A stretch of DNA of 64,000 nt from Pseudomonas wadenswilerensis (GCF_900497695.1 NZ_UIDD01000012.1:64501-128500); one strand, 5' to 3'. Shown: positions 49,196 through 57,493, numbered from the stretch's first letter. Made by a program: numbers and translations. Notes: generated by a model from the sequence alone, not told the origin.

Positions 49196-49587
49196 AGCTG
49201 GTCGCGAAAGGCTTCGGCGTTCTCGACATTGAAGCGACTGAGGCGGCGCGAGCCGCTGAAGTCGACGATCAGGCGATTGCACAGCAACAGGTTCTGCACC
49301 TTGACCTCGGTGATCTCCTCCACCGGCACCGCCACCCGGTACTGTTTGCCGTCGAAATAGTGCACCTTGCCCTCTTCCAGGCTCAGGCTGGTGGCAATCT
49401 CCTTGCCGCAGATCATGTTGAACAGCGCGGTGACCGACAACAGGGTCAGCAGGCTGAAAAAGGCCAGGTCCCTGCCGTCGATCCAGTAGTTGATCGTGGC
49501 AATCGAGTAGAGGAAAAACGCTGCGGCAAAGAACGCCGAGCAGCCGAGCAACAGATGCTGGCGCGAGAAGTTGAAGTCCGTTTTCAT
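49177..49587 (-). CDS. small membrane protein, two helices and a PH-like domain
   Basis: Unrecognised protein of 136 residues. Two helices (LLLGCSAFFAAAFFLYSIA and LAFFSLLTLLSVTALFNMI) precede a soluble domain resembling bacterial PH domains (EEGKVHYFDGKQYRVAVPVE, EITEVKVQNLLLCN). The ATG at 49587 lies where the helices begin; the longer frame is not supported. Its 3' end overlaps the lipoprotein gene on the other strand by 19 bases, so the two transcripts could pair. Confidence 0.72.
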   Translation of the reverse strand: MKTDFNFSRQHLLLGCSAFFAAAFFLYSIATINYWIDGRDLAFFSLLTLLSVTALFNMICGKEIATSLSLEEGKVHYFDGKQYRVAVPVEEITEVKVQNLLLCNRLIVDFSGSRRLSRFNVENAEAFRDQLQSSAA

Positions 49588-49698
49588 GAAGATCCTGGCG
49601 ATGAAGTGTGCAGGATGAACCACCCTGCCCGGGCCGCGGATCATAGGGGGGTGGCGACAGGCTCGCAAGAACCGCGGGCCTGCCGCCAGCAGCAGACG

Positions 49699-49980
49699 TT
49701 ACTTTTTCTTCAGGCAGTCGCTCATGTACGCCTTGCGCTCGTCGCCCTTGAGCGCCTTGGTGGTGGCGTCGGCGTTGCAGGTTTTCATTTTGTCCTGCTG
49801 GGTCGCAGGTTTGGCTTTCAGGCAGGTGCTCATGAACGCCTTGCGTTCATCGCCCTTGAGCGCCTTGGCCGTGGCGTCGGCGTTACAGGTCTTCATTTTT
49901 TCCTGTTGCGCCGTAGCGGCAAAACCTTGGGAACACATCAGCAATCCCAGCAACAGCAACGGCACACGCACCATCTTCAT
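49699..49980 (-). CDS. PsiF repeat protein
   Basis: Small periplasmic protein of 93 residues: a signal peptide (LLLLGLLMCSQGFA) and two near-identical PsiF repeats. Both contain KMKTCNADATxKALKGDERK, followed by a second Cys (STCLK, SDCLK). In E. coli psiF is induced by phosphate starvation, but its function is unknown. No PhoB box was recognised in the short upstream region. The two repeats are also alike in DNA, which points to a fairly recent internal duplication or conversion. Confidence 0.9.
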   Translation of the reverse strand: MKMVRVPLLLLGLLMCSQGFAATAQQEKMKTCNADATAKALKGDERKAFMSTCLKAKPATQQDKMKTCNADATTKALKGDERKAYMSDCLKKK

Positions 49981-50042
49981 GGCGTTTTCTCCTGGTCGCC
50001 GCGCACCACGCGCAGCCTTGGCGAGAGTGTAGACAAATACTC

Positions 50043-50834
50043 TTACAAACCTCCAGCGCGAGCCCGGCGCCGGTACTGCTCAGGCGTGCAGTGGGCCTGG
50101 CGCTGGAACATGGCGATGAACGCCGAGGCGCTGCTGTAACCCAGATCGAAGGCAATCTGCTGGATCGGCAGGTTCTGCTCCAGCGCCTCGATGGCGCGCA
50201 GAAATCGCAGGCGCAGGCGCCACTCGCCAAAGCTCATGCCCAGCTCGCGGATGAACTGCCGGGCCAGGGTGCGTTCGCTGACATGGACGCTGGCGGCCCA
50301 ATGGCCGAGCGGGCGATTGTCGCCGGGCTCGGCATGCAGAGCCTGCAGCACATCGCCCAGACCGGCACTGCGTGCGTAGGGCAGGTAGCAGGTCTGGGTC
50401 GGTGCGCGGCGCAACTGGTCGACCAGCACCCGGGCCAGGCGCTGGTCGGCTTCATCTTCAGGGACCTTGACGTCACGGGCGGCAAAATCGCCAAGAATGG
50501 CCTTGAGAATGTCGCTGATCACCAGGGTGCACGGTTCGCCAGGCAGGCCCTGGCACAGGGCGCGATCCAGGTACACCGAGCGATAGACGATGGCCTGCGG
50601 GTTGTAGCAGCTGTGCTCGGTATCGGGCGGCACCCACACCGCATAATGCGGCGGCGAGATGAAGCGCTGGCCGTCGATATCCAGGTGCATGATGCCGTGC
50701 GCCGCATAGTTGAGCTGGCCCCAGGCATGCCGATGGGCGGCGCTGTGGGTATCGGCGCCGAACTCGTCGTAGCGAAAATACACCGGGGCCGGCAAAGCCT
50801 CGAATTGCGGAATTTTTACGTACTTTATCGACAT
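50043..50834 (-). CDS. AraC family transcriptional regulator
   Basis: 263-residue regulator with an N-terminal cupin sensing domain (HRHAWGQLNYAAHGIMHLDI, PHYAVWVPPDTEHS) and a C-terminal double helix-turn-helix (VSERTLARQFIRELGMSFGEWR, IAFDLGYSSASAFIAMFQRQ). It is divergent from an EamA exporter and probably controls it, as is common for such pairs. I prefer the ATG at 50834; the in-frame TTG at 50870 would put the coding start inside the direct repeats described here. The inducer is unknown. Confidence 0.88.
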   Translation of the reverse strand: MSIKYVKIPQFEALPAPVYFRYDEFGADTHSAAHRHAWGQLNYAAHGIMHLDIDGQRFISPPHYAVWVPPDTEHSCYNPQAIVYRSVYLDRALCQGLPGEPCTLVISDILKAILGDFAARDVKVPEDEADQRLARVLVDQLRRAPTQTCYLPYARSAGLGDVLQALHAEPGDNRPLGHWAASVHVSERTLARQFIRELGMSFGEWRLRLRFLRAIEALEQNLPIQQIAFDLGYSSASAFIAMFQRQAHCTPEQYRRRARAGGL

Positions 50835-50836
50835 GC

Positions 50837-50866
50837 TGTCTGGATCTATGGGCAGGTTGTCTGGAT
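50837..50866. promoter_or_regulatory. 21-bp-spaced direct repeats, putative AraC-type operator
   Basis: TGTCTGGAT occurs at 50837-50845 and 50858-50866, in the same orientation. The period of 21 bases equals two helical turns, as for AraC-family half-sites. It lies directly upstream of the regulator start and about 70 bases before the exporter. Confidence 0.5.
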
Positions 50867-50932
50867 GCAAGTATAAACAACAAGACAGACAAGCGGATAA
50901 TAGCTGCCTGTACCCTCAAGAGTTCCTGTTTC

Positions 50933-51826
50933 ATGAATTATGCGTTTCCATTGCTGGCAATCTTCATCTGGGCCGGCAATACCGTGGTCACCAAGATGTC
51001 TGCCGGGGCGATCTTCCCGGCCGAGATCGGCTTCTATCGCTGGCTGCTCGCCGGCCTGCTGTTCACGCCCTTTCTTTTGCGGCCGGTGTTGCGCAACTGG
51101 GCGGCGATTGGCCCGAACCTGGGCAAGATTTTCATTCTCGGCGTACTCGGCATGGCGGTGTACCAGAGCCTGGCCTACTTCGCCGCCGCCATCACCAGCG
51201 CTACCAACATGGGCATCATCCTCTCGCTGATGCCGCTGATGTCCCTGGCCTTGGCAATCATCAGCCTCGGCCAGCGCCTGACCATCGGTGCGCTGATTGG
51301 CGCGGTGGTGTCGTTCATCGGCGTGCTGGTTGTGGTGTCGGCTGGCGATCTGGCGGTGCTGGTGCAACACGGGGTCAACGGCGGTGATGCGCTGATGCTG
51401 ATCGCCACCCTGGCTTATGCGGTGTACAGCACCCTGCTGAAAAAGTGGCAGTTGCGCATCCCACCGCTGCAGCTGCTGTATCTGCAGGTGCTGGTGGCGA
51501 TCATCGTGCTGTTTCCGCTGTTCCTGTTCTCGGAAAAGACCGGCCTGGGCGCGGGCAACATCGGCCTGGTGATCTACGCCTGCGTACTGGCCTCGATGAT
51601 CGCGCCGCTGGCCTGGATGCAGGGGGTCAGCCGTCTGGGCCCGAGTCGCACGACGCTGTTCTTTAACCTGCTGCCAGCGGTGACAGCGGTGATCGCTGCC
51701 ATGGTGCTGGGCGAGCAGCTGGCCCTCTATCACCTGGTGGGCGGGGTGCTGACCCTGGTCGGGGTGATCCTCGCCGAACGCTGGAAAACACCCCTGCGCC
51801 GCAGCGCTACAGTCCCGCAGCCTTGA
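50933..51826 (+). CDS. EamA/DMT family transporter
   Basis: Ten-helix drug/metabolite transporter of 297 residues with two EamA repeats. It begins FPLLAIFIWAGNTVVTKMSAG; the second repeat has MIAPLAWMQGVSRLGPSRTT. Members export amino acids or other metabolites; the substrate is unknown. Expression is probably under the divergent AraC regulator. The 3' end overlaps the convergent lipase-like gene by 20 bases. Confidence 0.88.
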   Translation: MNYAFPLLAIFIWAGNTVVTKMSAGAIFPAEIGFYRWLLAGLLFTPFLLRPVLRNWAAIGPNLGKIFILGVLGMAVYQSLAYFAAAITSATNMGIILSLMPLMSLALAIISLGQRLTIGALIGAVVSFIGVLVVVSAGDLAVLVQHGVNGGDALMLIATLAYAVYSTLLKKWQLRIPPLQLLYLQVLVAIIVLFPLFLFSEKTGLGAGNIGLVIYACVLASMIAPLAWMQGVSRLGPSRTTLFFNLLPAVTAVIAAMVLGEQLALYHLVGGVLTLVGVILAERWKTPLRRSATVPQP

Positions 51827-52697
51827 GCCTGGCAGCATGTTCGGTGAACAGCCGCACAGGCTCTGCGCCCTTGCCCACCGCACCTAGCGACTGATTGACG
51901 ATGTCCAGGTGATCGAGCGGATAGTCATCGCCGATCACCTGGCCCAGGTGCGAGCTGAAGCGCCCGACCATGCCGTCGCACTGGCCCTTTTCCCGCACGA
52001 AGGTGCGGGCGAACAGGCGGCAGAAGCGATTGCTGCCGTCCAGGCGGTTGAGGCCGCGATCGGTCCGGCCCGGTTGCAGGGTGCCGGACCAGGAGTAGTA
52101 ACGCACGCCATTCACCTCGGCCGGTCCCTCGCCGCCCCAGGTGGTCGGCAGGCCCTGTGGATAAGCCTGGTTGAAGCGCGCCACGCCGGCACTGGTGAGC
52201 GACTGGTGCGAGGCGTGGACGTCAATCGGCAGTTTCGGCCCGCGCCAGCCGGTCTCCAGCCAGCCCATCAAAACCCCCAGCCCATGCAGCAGAGCCTTGA
52301 GCACACGGCCGCGCGCGGAGTCGGCGGGGTAATAGTCATGCAGGTGATCGGCCAGCTCCGAGCCGTGATTGGGCCCGGCAATCGAGGTGACGGACGCCAC
52401 CCATTCCGGCCGTTTGGCGGCCGCATAGCGCGCCGTCAGGGCGCCCTGGCTGTGGCCAAGCAGGTTGACCTTGTCGGCGCCAGTGCGCCGACGCAGGTCC
52501 TCGATGATCAGCAACAACTGCTCGCCGCGCACCTCGCAGGAGTTGAGCGGCGACACCTGCACGGCAAACACCGTCGCCCCGCCCCGGCGCAACGCCGAAA
52601 CGATCCCGAACCAGTAGGGATACAGCAGCAGGCGGACAAACCCGAGCATGCCTGGCACCAGCACCAGTGGATAACGCGTGGCGAGCCCTTGGGCCAT
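51807..52697 (-). CDS. lipase-like alpha/beta hydrolase without signal peptide
   Basis: 296-residue relative of the secreted Pseudomonas lipases (family I). The catalytic triad is complete and spaced as in LipA: Ser83 (LLGHSQGA), Asp241 (CDGMVG) and His263 (DHLD, whose Asp is the calcium ligand in LipA). The PGMLGF oxyanion segment is also kept. Unlike LipA it has no signal peptide, an upstream stop excludes one, and both disulfide cysteines are replaced (by Gly and Phe). No foldase gene is adjacent. It is therefore probably cytoplasmic. The substrate is unknown; a short- or medium-chain ester or polyester is plausible. Confidence 0.85.
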   Translation of the reverse strand: MAQGLATRYPLVLVPGMLGFVRLLLYPYWFGIVSALRRGGATVFAVQVSPLNSCEVRGEQLLLIIEDLRRRTGADKVNLLGHSQGALTARYAAAKRPEWVASVTSIAGPNHGSELADHLHDYYPADSARGRVLKALLHGLGVLMGWLETGWRGPKLPIDVHASHQSLTSAGVARFNQAYPQGLPTTWGGEGPAEVNGVRYYSWSGTLQPGRTDRGLNRLDGSNRFCRLFARTFVREKGQCDGMVGRFSSHLGQVIGDDYPLDHLDIVNQSLGAVGKGAEPVRLFTEHAARLKAAGL

Positions 52698-52820
52698 GGC
52701 TGCATTCCCCGTTCCGTGGACAGTCGCCCAACACTACAGGCTCTTCGATGGCAATCGCAATCGAACTCCCGCCGCTCGCTGGGGTTCCAAGCCAATAGAC
52801 CCTCAGCAAGGAGCTCAACC

Positions 52821-53174
52821 ATGTACAAACAGACCCTGGCCATCCTCCTGACCACCGCCACCCTGGCCGCCTGCGGCAGCCGCCCGGAAAACCCGGTGGA
52901 CTACGTCACCTATCACGAAGAGCCGCTGGTCAAGCAGGTCGAGAACGGCATGACCATGCAGCGGGTGATTGCCATTGGCGGCAGCCCATCGACGGTGATC
53001 GACCTGCCCCACGGCGGTACCTGCAACAACTACATCCTCAACCGTGACGGAAAGCAGCAGGCCTATTACGTGCGCTTCGATGCCACCGGCCATGTCGACG
53101 CCAAGGGCTTCAAGACCTGCGAACAACGCCAGGTCGATGACGAGGCCGTCGAAAAGGCCAAGGCCAAGCTATAA
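52821..53174 (+). CDS. OsmE-type lipoprotein
   Basis: Outer-membrane lipoprotein of 117 residues. The lipobox LAACG sets the lipidated Cys at about residue 18. The body resembles E. coli OsmE of the SmpA/OmlA group (VENGMTMQRVIAIGGSPSTV, GTCNNYILNRDGKQQAYYV, FKTCEQ). OsmE is induced by osmotic stress in E. coli; that regulation is not visible here. AAGGAG precedes the ATG. It is divergent from the lipase-like gene. Confidence 0.87.
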   Translation: MYKQTLAILLTTATLAACGSRPENPVDYVTYHEEPLVKQVENGMTMQRVIAIGGSPSTVIDLPHGGTCNNYILNRDGKQQAYYVRFDATGHVDAKGFKTCEQRQVDDEAVEKAKAKL

Positions 53175-53264
53175 AACTTTTCCCCGTGCTGGCGACTCAC
53201 AGCTTTAGTAACCAGCGCGCCGACAGAGCGTGAAGATCTATCCGTTTTCAGCCTGGAGATGATG

Positions 53265-53795
53265 ATGAGCAACGTTGAACTGACCGATGTTAAAACCCTG
53301 CGTGAGCGCGCCCGCCAGCATGTCGAGCAGGGCGCCGTGACCGAAGGCTACAGCGCCGACCGGGAAAAAATCCTGCGCCTGCTCAACGAGTCGCTGGCCA
53401 CCGAGTGGGTCTGCGCCCTGCGCTACAAGCGCCACTACTACATGGCCAGCGGGATCAAGGCCAGTGTCGCAGCTGACGAATTCCTCGAGCACGCCACCCA
53501 GGAGCTGGAGCACGCCGATAAACTGGCCGAACGCATCGTCCAGCTGGGCGGCGAACCGGACCTGAACCCGGACAACCTGAGCAAGAATTCCCATGCCCAG
53601 TACGTCGCCGGCAGCAACCTCAAGGAGATGGTCCTGGAAGACCTGATCGCCGAGCGGATTGCCATCGACAGCTACCGCGAGATCATCCAGTACATCGGCG
53701 AGAGCGACCCGACCACGCGGCGGATCTTCGAAGACATCCTGGCCCAGGAAGAGGAGCACGCCGACGACATGGCGGATTTGCTGCAAGGCCTGTAG
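53265..53795 (+). CDS. ferritin-like / bacterioferritin-family protein
   Basis: Four-helix ferritin-like protein of 176 residues. Likely di-iron ligands lie in LNESLATEWVCALRYKRHYY, the EHATQELEHADKLAERI helix and the final AQEEEHADDMADLL. It resembles P. aeruginosa PA4880, called a probable bacterioferritin. No Met for haem binding in the usual position is obvious, so a haem-free ferritin or Dps-like role in iron storage or oxidative defence is likely. Three ATGs stand in a row; the third is best spaced from GGAG. Confidence 0.85.
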   Translation: MSNVELTDVKTLRERARQHVEQGAVTEGYSADREKILRLLNESLATEWVCALRYKRHYYMASGIKASVAADEFLEHATQELEHADKLAERIVQLGGEPDLNPDNLSKNSHAQYVAGSNLKEMVLEDLIAERIAIDSYREIIQYIGESDPTTRRIFEDILAQEEEHADDMADLLQGL

Positions 53796-53800
53796 ACCTT

Positions 53801-53887
53801 ATCGCGGGTCAAGCCCGCTCCCACAGGTCTGGTGCACACAGTTCCATTGTGGGAGCGGCGGTGCGACGGCTCGACTTGACCCGCGAT
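53801..53887. repeat. REP pair, longer variant
   Basis: ATCGCGGGTCAAGCCCGCTC and a distant mate ending in GACTTGACCCGCGAT, with an extra GCGGCGGTGCGACGGCTC insert in the right unit. Confidence 0.85.
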
Positions 53888-53896
53888 TGCTTCCTC

Positions 53897-55957
53897 TCAA
53901 CCCGCCTTCACTGCTCGCGGCGCCTTGCCAGCCTTCATTTGCTCCAGCAACGGCGTGCACTGGTTCGGCACATCCCCACTTGGCGCTATCAGTGCCAGCA
54001 ACCCCGCCGCCGGCCCCACTGTCACCCCCAGAGCCACCATCCCCACCCCACGCAAGGCCAGCGGCAAGGCCTGTACGCCAGCGCTTGGCTTGGCGAACGG
54101 CCCGCGCACATACAGCGGCGAGCGCAGCGAAATAAGGCGCACGCCCTTGGACTCGGGGTTGATCTTCAAATCCAGCTGCTCGCTGGCGAAGTTGGCGGTA
54201 CCGTTGATGTAGATGATCGCGTTCTCGGTATCGAAGACGAACACCCGCGTTGTCGCCAGGCCATCCTTGATACCGAAGTCGGCTGCCGCGCAATTGATCT
54301 TCACTTCCTTGTCACCAAACAGCTTGCCGACCACATAGTTGCCAACGTTGAGCCCGGCGATCTCCATCAATCCACGGCTGATGGCGCCATCGTTGATCAG
54401 CATTTTCAAGTCGCCATTGGCGGTCGCCAGCAGCGCTGCCACCGAGTTGCCACGACCACTCAGGTCGGCGTCGCCATTGAGTTCGCCGAAGCTGGTCTTC
54501 ATCGGCTCGAAGGTCGGGAACAGCTGCTTGAGCTTGAAGTTACGCGCACTCAGTTGCGCCCGTCCCTGCAACGGCACGCTACGGCCATCGAGGCGCACCT
54601 GGGCGTCGAGCTTGCCGCCGGCGATGCCAAAGCGCAGTGGTGCCAGGCGCAGCACGCCATCCTCGAGGACGAAGTGGCTGGAAAGATCGGTGAACGGCAG
54701 CTCGGCACTGTGCACGATGCGCTTGCCGCTGAAGGTCACGTCCGCGTCCATGGTCCGCCAGCGTTCGGTGCGAAATTCCTCGACCGGCAACACCTTGCCC
54801 GCGGGTTGCTTGCTGGCACCGCCTCGGGCTTTCTGTTGGGCATTGGAGTCGGCCCCGATCAGCGGCGCCAGGTCCTTGAACAGCAATTGGTTGGAAACCA
54901 GCTTGCCGCTCAGCTTTGGCCGCGGCTGGCTGGCGACGAACGCCAGGTCACCATGGATATCGCTGTCGCCGATCTTGCCGTTGAAGCCTTCATAGCGAAA
55001 CGCCGCGCCGCCAGGTTCATGCAGTTTGGCCGTGAGATGACCATCGGTGGCATAGGGCGGTGAATCGGGCAGGGTCACGCCGGTGAGCGGATACAGGTTG
55101 CCCAGGCTCGCTCCTGACAGACGCAGGCGCAGGTCGAGGGCGCCGAGATTGCGCGGGTCGGTCAGGGTGCCGGCGACGGCGATGCGGGTTTCGCCAATGG
55201 CCATGTCGGCCTGCAGCGGGAACGGCTGCGAAGCGTCCTGCAGGGCCAGCAGGCCGCCGATCTTGCCGGTGCCGGCCAGCGCCTGGCCTTTGTAGCGGCC
55301 CTTGACCTTGAGGCCGAAGGCGTAGTCCTGGGCAGCACCGGCCTTCTGCGCCGAGGCCTTGCCGACGATGTCGCTGAACGGGATCGGCTTGCCCAACGGG
55401 TCGATCAACACCTCCAGGCGGGTTTTCAGGGTCTGGTCATCGAGACTTACCTGGCCCTTGTCAAAGCCGATGGCGCCGATGTCGAGCACCCATTTCGACG
55501 GTTCGGCCTGCTCGTCCTTGGGGCCGAAGTCGAAGGTCCAGTTGGCACGGCCATCGGCCAGGCGCTTGAGGCTGGCGGTCGGCTGGTTGAGATCGATGCG
55601 TGGAATGACGATCTGCTGCACCAGCAGCGGCAGCGGCGCCAGGCGGAACTCGACGCGCTTGAGGCCGACCATCTGCGGCTCCTTGAGCCAATCGGGGTTG
55701 CCCAGGGTCAGGTCTTCGGCGATGAAGTGCGGCCATGGCAGCCAGGCGCGCCAACCGCCTTGCTCCGGCTCACGCTGCCAACGCACCGCCAGGTTGCCGT
55801 TGATGGCGAAGGGCCGATGCAGTGCTTCGGAGACCTTGGCATTGAGGGTGGGCTTGACCCGGTTCCAGTCGAAGGTGGCGATGACGATCACCACTACGGC
55901 CAGGACCAGCAGCAGGCTGGCGAGGGTCCAGGTGATGATTTTGGCGGGGCGCGTCAT
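53897..55957 (-). CDS. AsmA family protein
   Basis: Large envelope protein of 686 residues, anchored by one N-terminal helix (TLASLLLVLAVVVIVIATFDW), with the rest in the periplasm. AsmA-like features are the N-terminal VKPTLNAKVSEALHRPFAI and the C-terminal domain (FGELNGDADLSGRGNSVAAL, NGDLKMLINDGAISRGLMEI). Related proteins form lipid-carrying bridges between the membranes and affect outer-membrane assembly. I chose the ATG at 55957, ten codons inside the open frame. The end of the protein is Ala/Gly/Pro-rich. Confidence 0.9.
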   Translation of the reverse strand: MTRPAKIITWTLASLLLVLAVVVIVIATFDWNRVKPTLNAKVSEALHRPFAINGNLAVRWQREPEQGGWRAWLPWPHFIAEDLTLGNPDWLKEPQMVGLKRVEFRLAPLPLLVQQIVIPRIDLNQPTASLKRLADGRANWTFDFGPKDEQAEPSKWVLDIGAIGFDKGQVSLDDQTLKTRLEVLIDPLGKPIPFSDIVGKASAQKAGAAQDYAFGLKVKGRYKGQALAGTGKIGGLLALQDASQPFPLQADMAIGETRIAVAGTLTDPRNLGALDLRLRLSGASLGNLYPLTGVTLPDSPPYATDGHLTAKLHEPGGAAFRYEGFNGKIGDSDIHGDLAFVASQPRPKLSGKLVSNQLLFKDLAPLIGADSNAQQKARGGASKQPAGKVLPVEEFRTERWRTMDADVTFSGKRIVHSAELPFTDLSSHFVLEDGVLRLAPLRFGIAGGKLDAQVRLDGRSVPLQGRAQLSARNFKLKQLFPTFEPMKTSFGELNGDADLSGRGNSVAALLATANGDLKMLINDGAISRGLMEIAGLNVGNYVVGKLFGDKEVKINCAAADFGIKDGLATTRVFVFDTENAIIYINGTANFASEQLDLKINPESKGVRLISLRSPLYVRGPFAKPSAGVQALPLALRGVGMVALGVTVGPAAGLLALIAPSGDVPNQCTPLLEQMKAGKAPRAVKAG

Positions 55958-56298
55958 TGCACGATTCTCCTGATGACTGCATGGCAAAAAGCGGGCGCGT
56001 TGATGGCACTTATCTCTTCGGACTGATGAAAACCCGAGGGGTTTAATTGATCAGCCATGATAACGAGGTTTTTTCTGACCTTTTTCTCAACTTTTGTCGA
56101 TCGTTACCTCATCCGGCTGCCCCGGTAACGACCTCGGCGCCGTCGCTCATCGCGCCGTAAACTGCGGTTTAGAGCGGCCGCTGCAAAGCATCAATTCCGT
56201 TGATTGTTACCATTATCTTTATGAACTTTTATCTGGCGTTTCCCGGCGTAGCATTGGCTCCGTACCCACTTTCCAGCCCCGCCGAGGAGCACCGAATC
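55958..56298. other. 341-bp intergenic region between asmA and the repeat-protein gene
   Basis: A divergent gap carrying the promoters of both neighbours. It is more AT-rich than its surroundings (56035-56100 and 56190-56235). A GAACTT at 56223-56228 resembles the -35 of AlgU-type promoters, but no matching -10 follows at the right distance. No RNA gene, repeat or coding potential was recognised. A GAGGAG ribosome site at the right end belongs to the repeat-protein gene. Confidence 0.6.
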
Positions 56299-56700
56299 AT
56301 GAAACGCCAATTACTGCTGAGCCTGTCCCTGTCCATCCTGGCCGCCAACGCCTTTGCCGTTCCCGCCGCCGAACAAGCCCTGACCGCCGAATCGCGTTCC
56401 AGCTCGACGGTGATTTCGCAACCGCTGAACCCGCTGGCCGAAGGCGGTTCGGATCGACTGCTGGAGCGCAACAACCGTGTTGCCGAAGGTGGCTCGGATC
56501 GCGTACTTGACCGCAACAACCGCGTTGCCGAAGGTGGTGCTGATCGCCTGAATGACCGGGTCAAGGTTGCCGAGGGTGGTGCTGATCGCCTGAAACAGTA
56601 CTACAAGGTAGCCGAAGGTGGTTCTGACCGTCTGAAAGCACGCTTCGAGGTCGCAGAAGGTGGTTCTGATCGTCTGATCGAAATCCAACGCGCGAGCTGA
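56299..56700 (+). CDS. exported protein with six AEGG(S/A)DR repeats
   Basis: Small exported protein of 133 residues. A signal peptide (LLLSLSLSILAANAFA) is followed by about 25 residues of Ser-rich leader. Six tandem repeats of 14-15 residues come next, each starting (L/V)AEGG(S/A)DR(L/V), with variable charged or aromatic tails (LERNN, LDRNN, NDRVK, KQYYK, KARFE, IEIQR). The function is unknown. Similar proteins in Pseudomonas have been labelled phage infection protein, a name I would not rely on. The ATG at 56299 follows GAGGAGCACC. A terminator follows the stop. Confidence 0.85.
   Translation: MKRQLLLSLSLSILAANAFAVPAAEQALTAESRSSSTVISQPLNPLAEGGSDRLLERNNRVAEGGSDRVLDRNNRVAEGGADRLNDRVKVAEGGADRLKQYYKVAEGGSDRLKARFEVAEGGSDRLIEIQRAS
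56440..56683 (+). repeat. tandem 42-45 bp coding repeats
   Basis: Six in-frame copies of GCCGAAGGTGGTTCTGATCG and variants, with periods of 45, 45, 42, 42 and 42 bases. The DNA similarity between copies 3-6 is high, which fits expansion by slippage or unequal exchange. Confidence 0.88.
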
Positions 56701-56750
56701 AGCCTATGCCAGACAACAAGAGACACCAGCGCTGTAGTAGCTCCCCTCCC

Positions 56751-56780
56751 AGCCCGGTCCATTGACCGGGCTTTGTTTTT
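56751..56780 (+). terminator. intrinsic terminator after the repeat-protein gene
   Basis: AGCCCGGTC-CATT-GACCGGGCT followed by TTGTTTTT. Confidence 0.92.
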
Positions 56781-56834
56781 CTGGCGCCAGGCTATTAGAG
56801 TGCAGGGCTGTTTCACTGCCTGCCGATACTTGCC

Positions 56835-57464
56835 ATGCTGCCGCGCGCCGAACAAAAGCAACAGACCCGCCACGCCCTGCTGGATGCCGCCCGCCACCTG
56901 ATGGAAAGCGGTCGAGGCTTCGGCAGCATCAGCCTGCGCGAAGTGGCGAAAACCGCAGGCATCGTCCCTACCGGCTTTTACCGGCATTTCTCCGACATGG
57001 ACCAACTGGGCCTGGCCCTGGTCAATGAAGTCGGCGAAACCTTTCGCCAGACCATCCGCCTGGTGCGCCAGAACGAATTCGAGCTCGGCGGCATCACCGA
57101 TGCCTCGGTGCGGATCTTTCTCGACGTGGTGGCGGCCAACCGCGCCCAGTTCCTGTTCCTGGCCCGCGAGCAATATGGTGGTTCGCAGCCGGTACGCCAG
57201 GCTATCGGTACCCTGCGCCAGGGCATCAGCTCGGACCTGGCCACCGACCTTGCGCGCATGCCGCGCTGGCAGCACCTGGACGCCGCAGCCCTGGCGGTGA
57301 TGGCCGACCTGGTGGTGAAAACCGTGTTCGCCACCCTGCCGGAACTGATCGACGAACCAAGCGCCAGCGCCGTCGAACCGATCAGCGCCCAGGAAAAAAT
57401 CACCCAGCAGCTGCGCTTCATCTTTGTCGGCGCCAAGCACTGGCAGGGGCTCAGCACCCTGTAG
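56835..57464 (+). CDS. TetR family regulator, DesT/FabR type
   Basis: TetR-type repressor of 209 residues, similar to DesT of P. aeruginosa and FabR of E. coli, which sense the ratio of unsaturated to saturated acyl-CoA and control unsaturated fatty acid synthesis. The DNA-binding domain shows FGSISLREVAKTAGIVPTGF and YRHFSDMDQLGLALV, nearly identical in layout to FabR. The C-terminus has the family LRFIFVGAKHW. In P. aeruginosa desT lies beside desCB, but no desaturase gene is in this window. Confidence 0.88.
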   Translation: MLPRAEQKQQTRHALLDAARHLMESGRGFGSISLREVAKTAGIVPTGFYRHFSDMDQLGLALVNEVGETFRQTIRLVRQNEFELGGITDASVRIFLDVVAANRAQFLFLAREQYGGSQPVRQAIGTLRQGISSDLATDLARMPRWQHLDAAALAVMADLVVKTVFATLPELIDEPSASAVEPISAQEKITQQLRFIFVGAKHWQGLSTL

Positions 57465-57493
57465 GCAGTCTGTTCCGGGGCTGCTTCGCAGCC

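Noticed and set aside
56223-56250. AlgU/RpoE-type promoter before the repeat-protein gene (GAACTT)
   Set aside because: No TCTGA-like -10 lies 16-17 bases downstream.
56440-56683. Possible CRISPR-like array
   Set aside because: The repeats are in frame inside a signal-peptide-bearing gene, have no unique spacers and no cas genes nearby.
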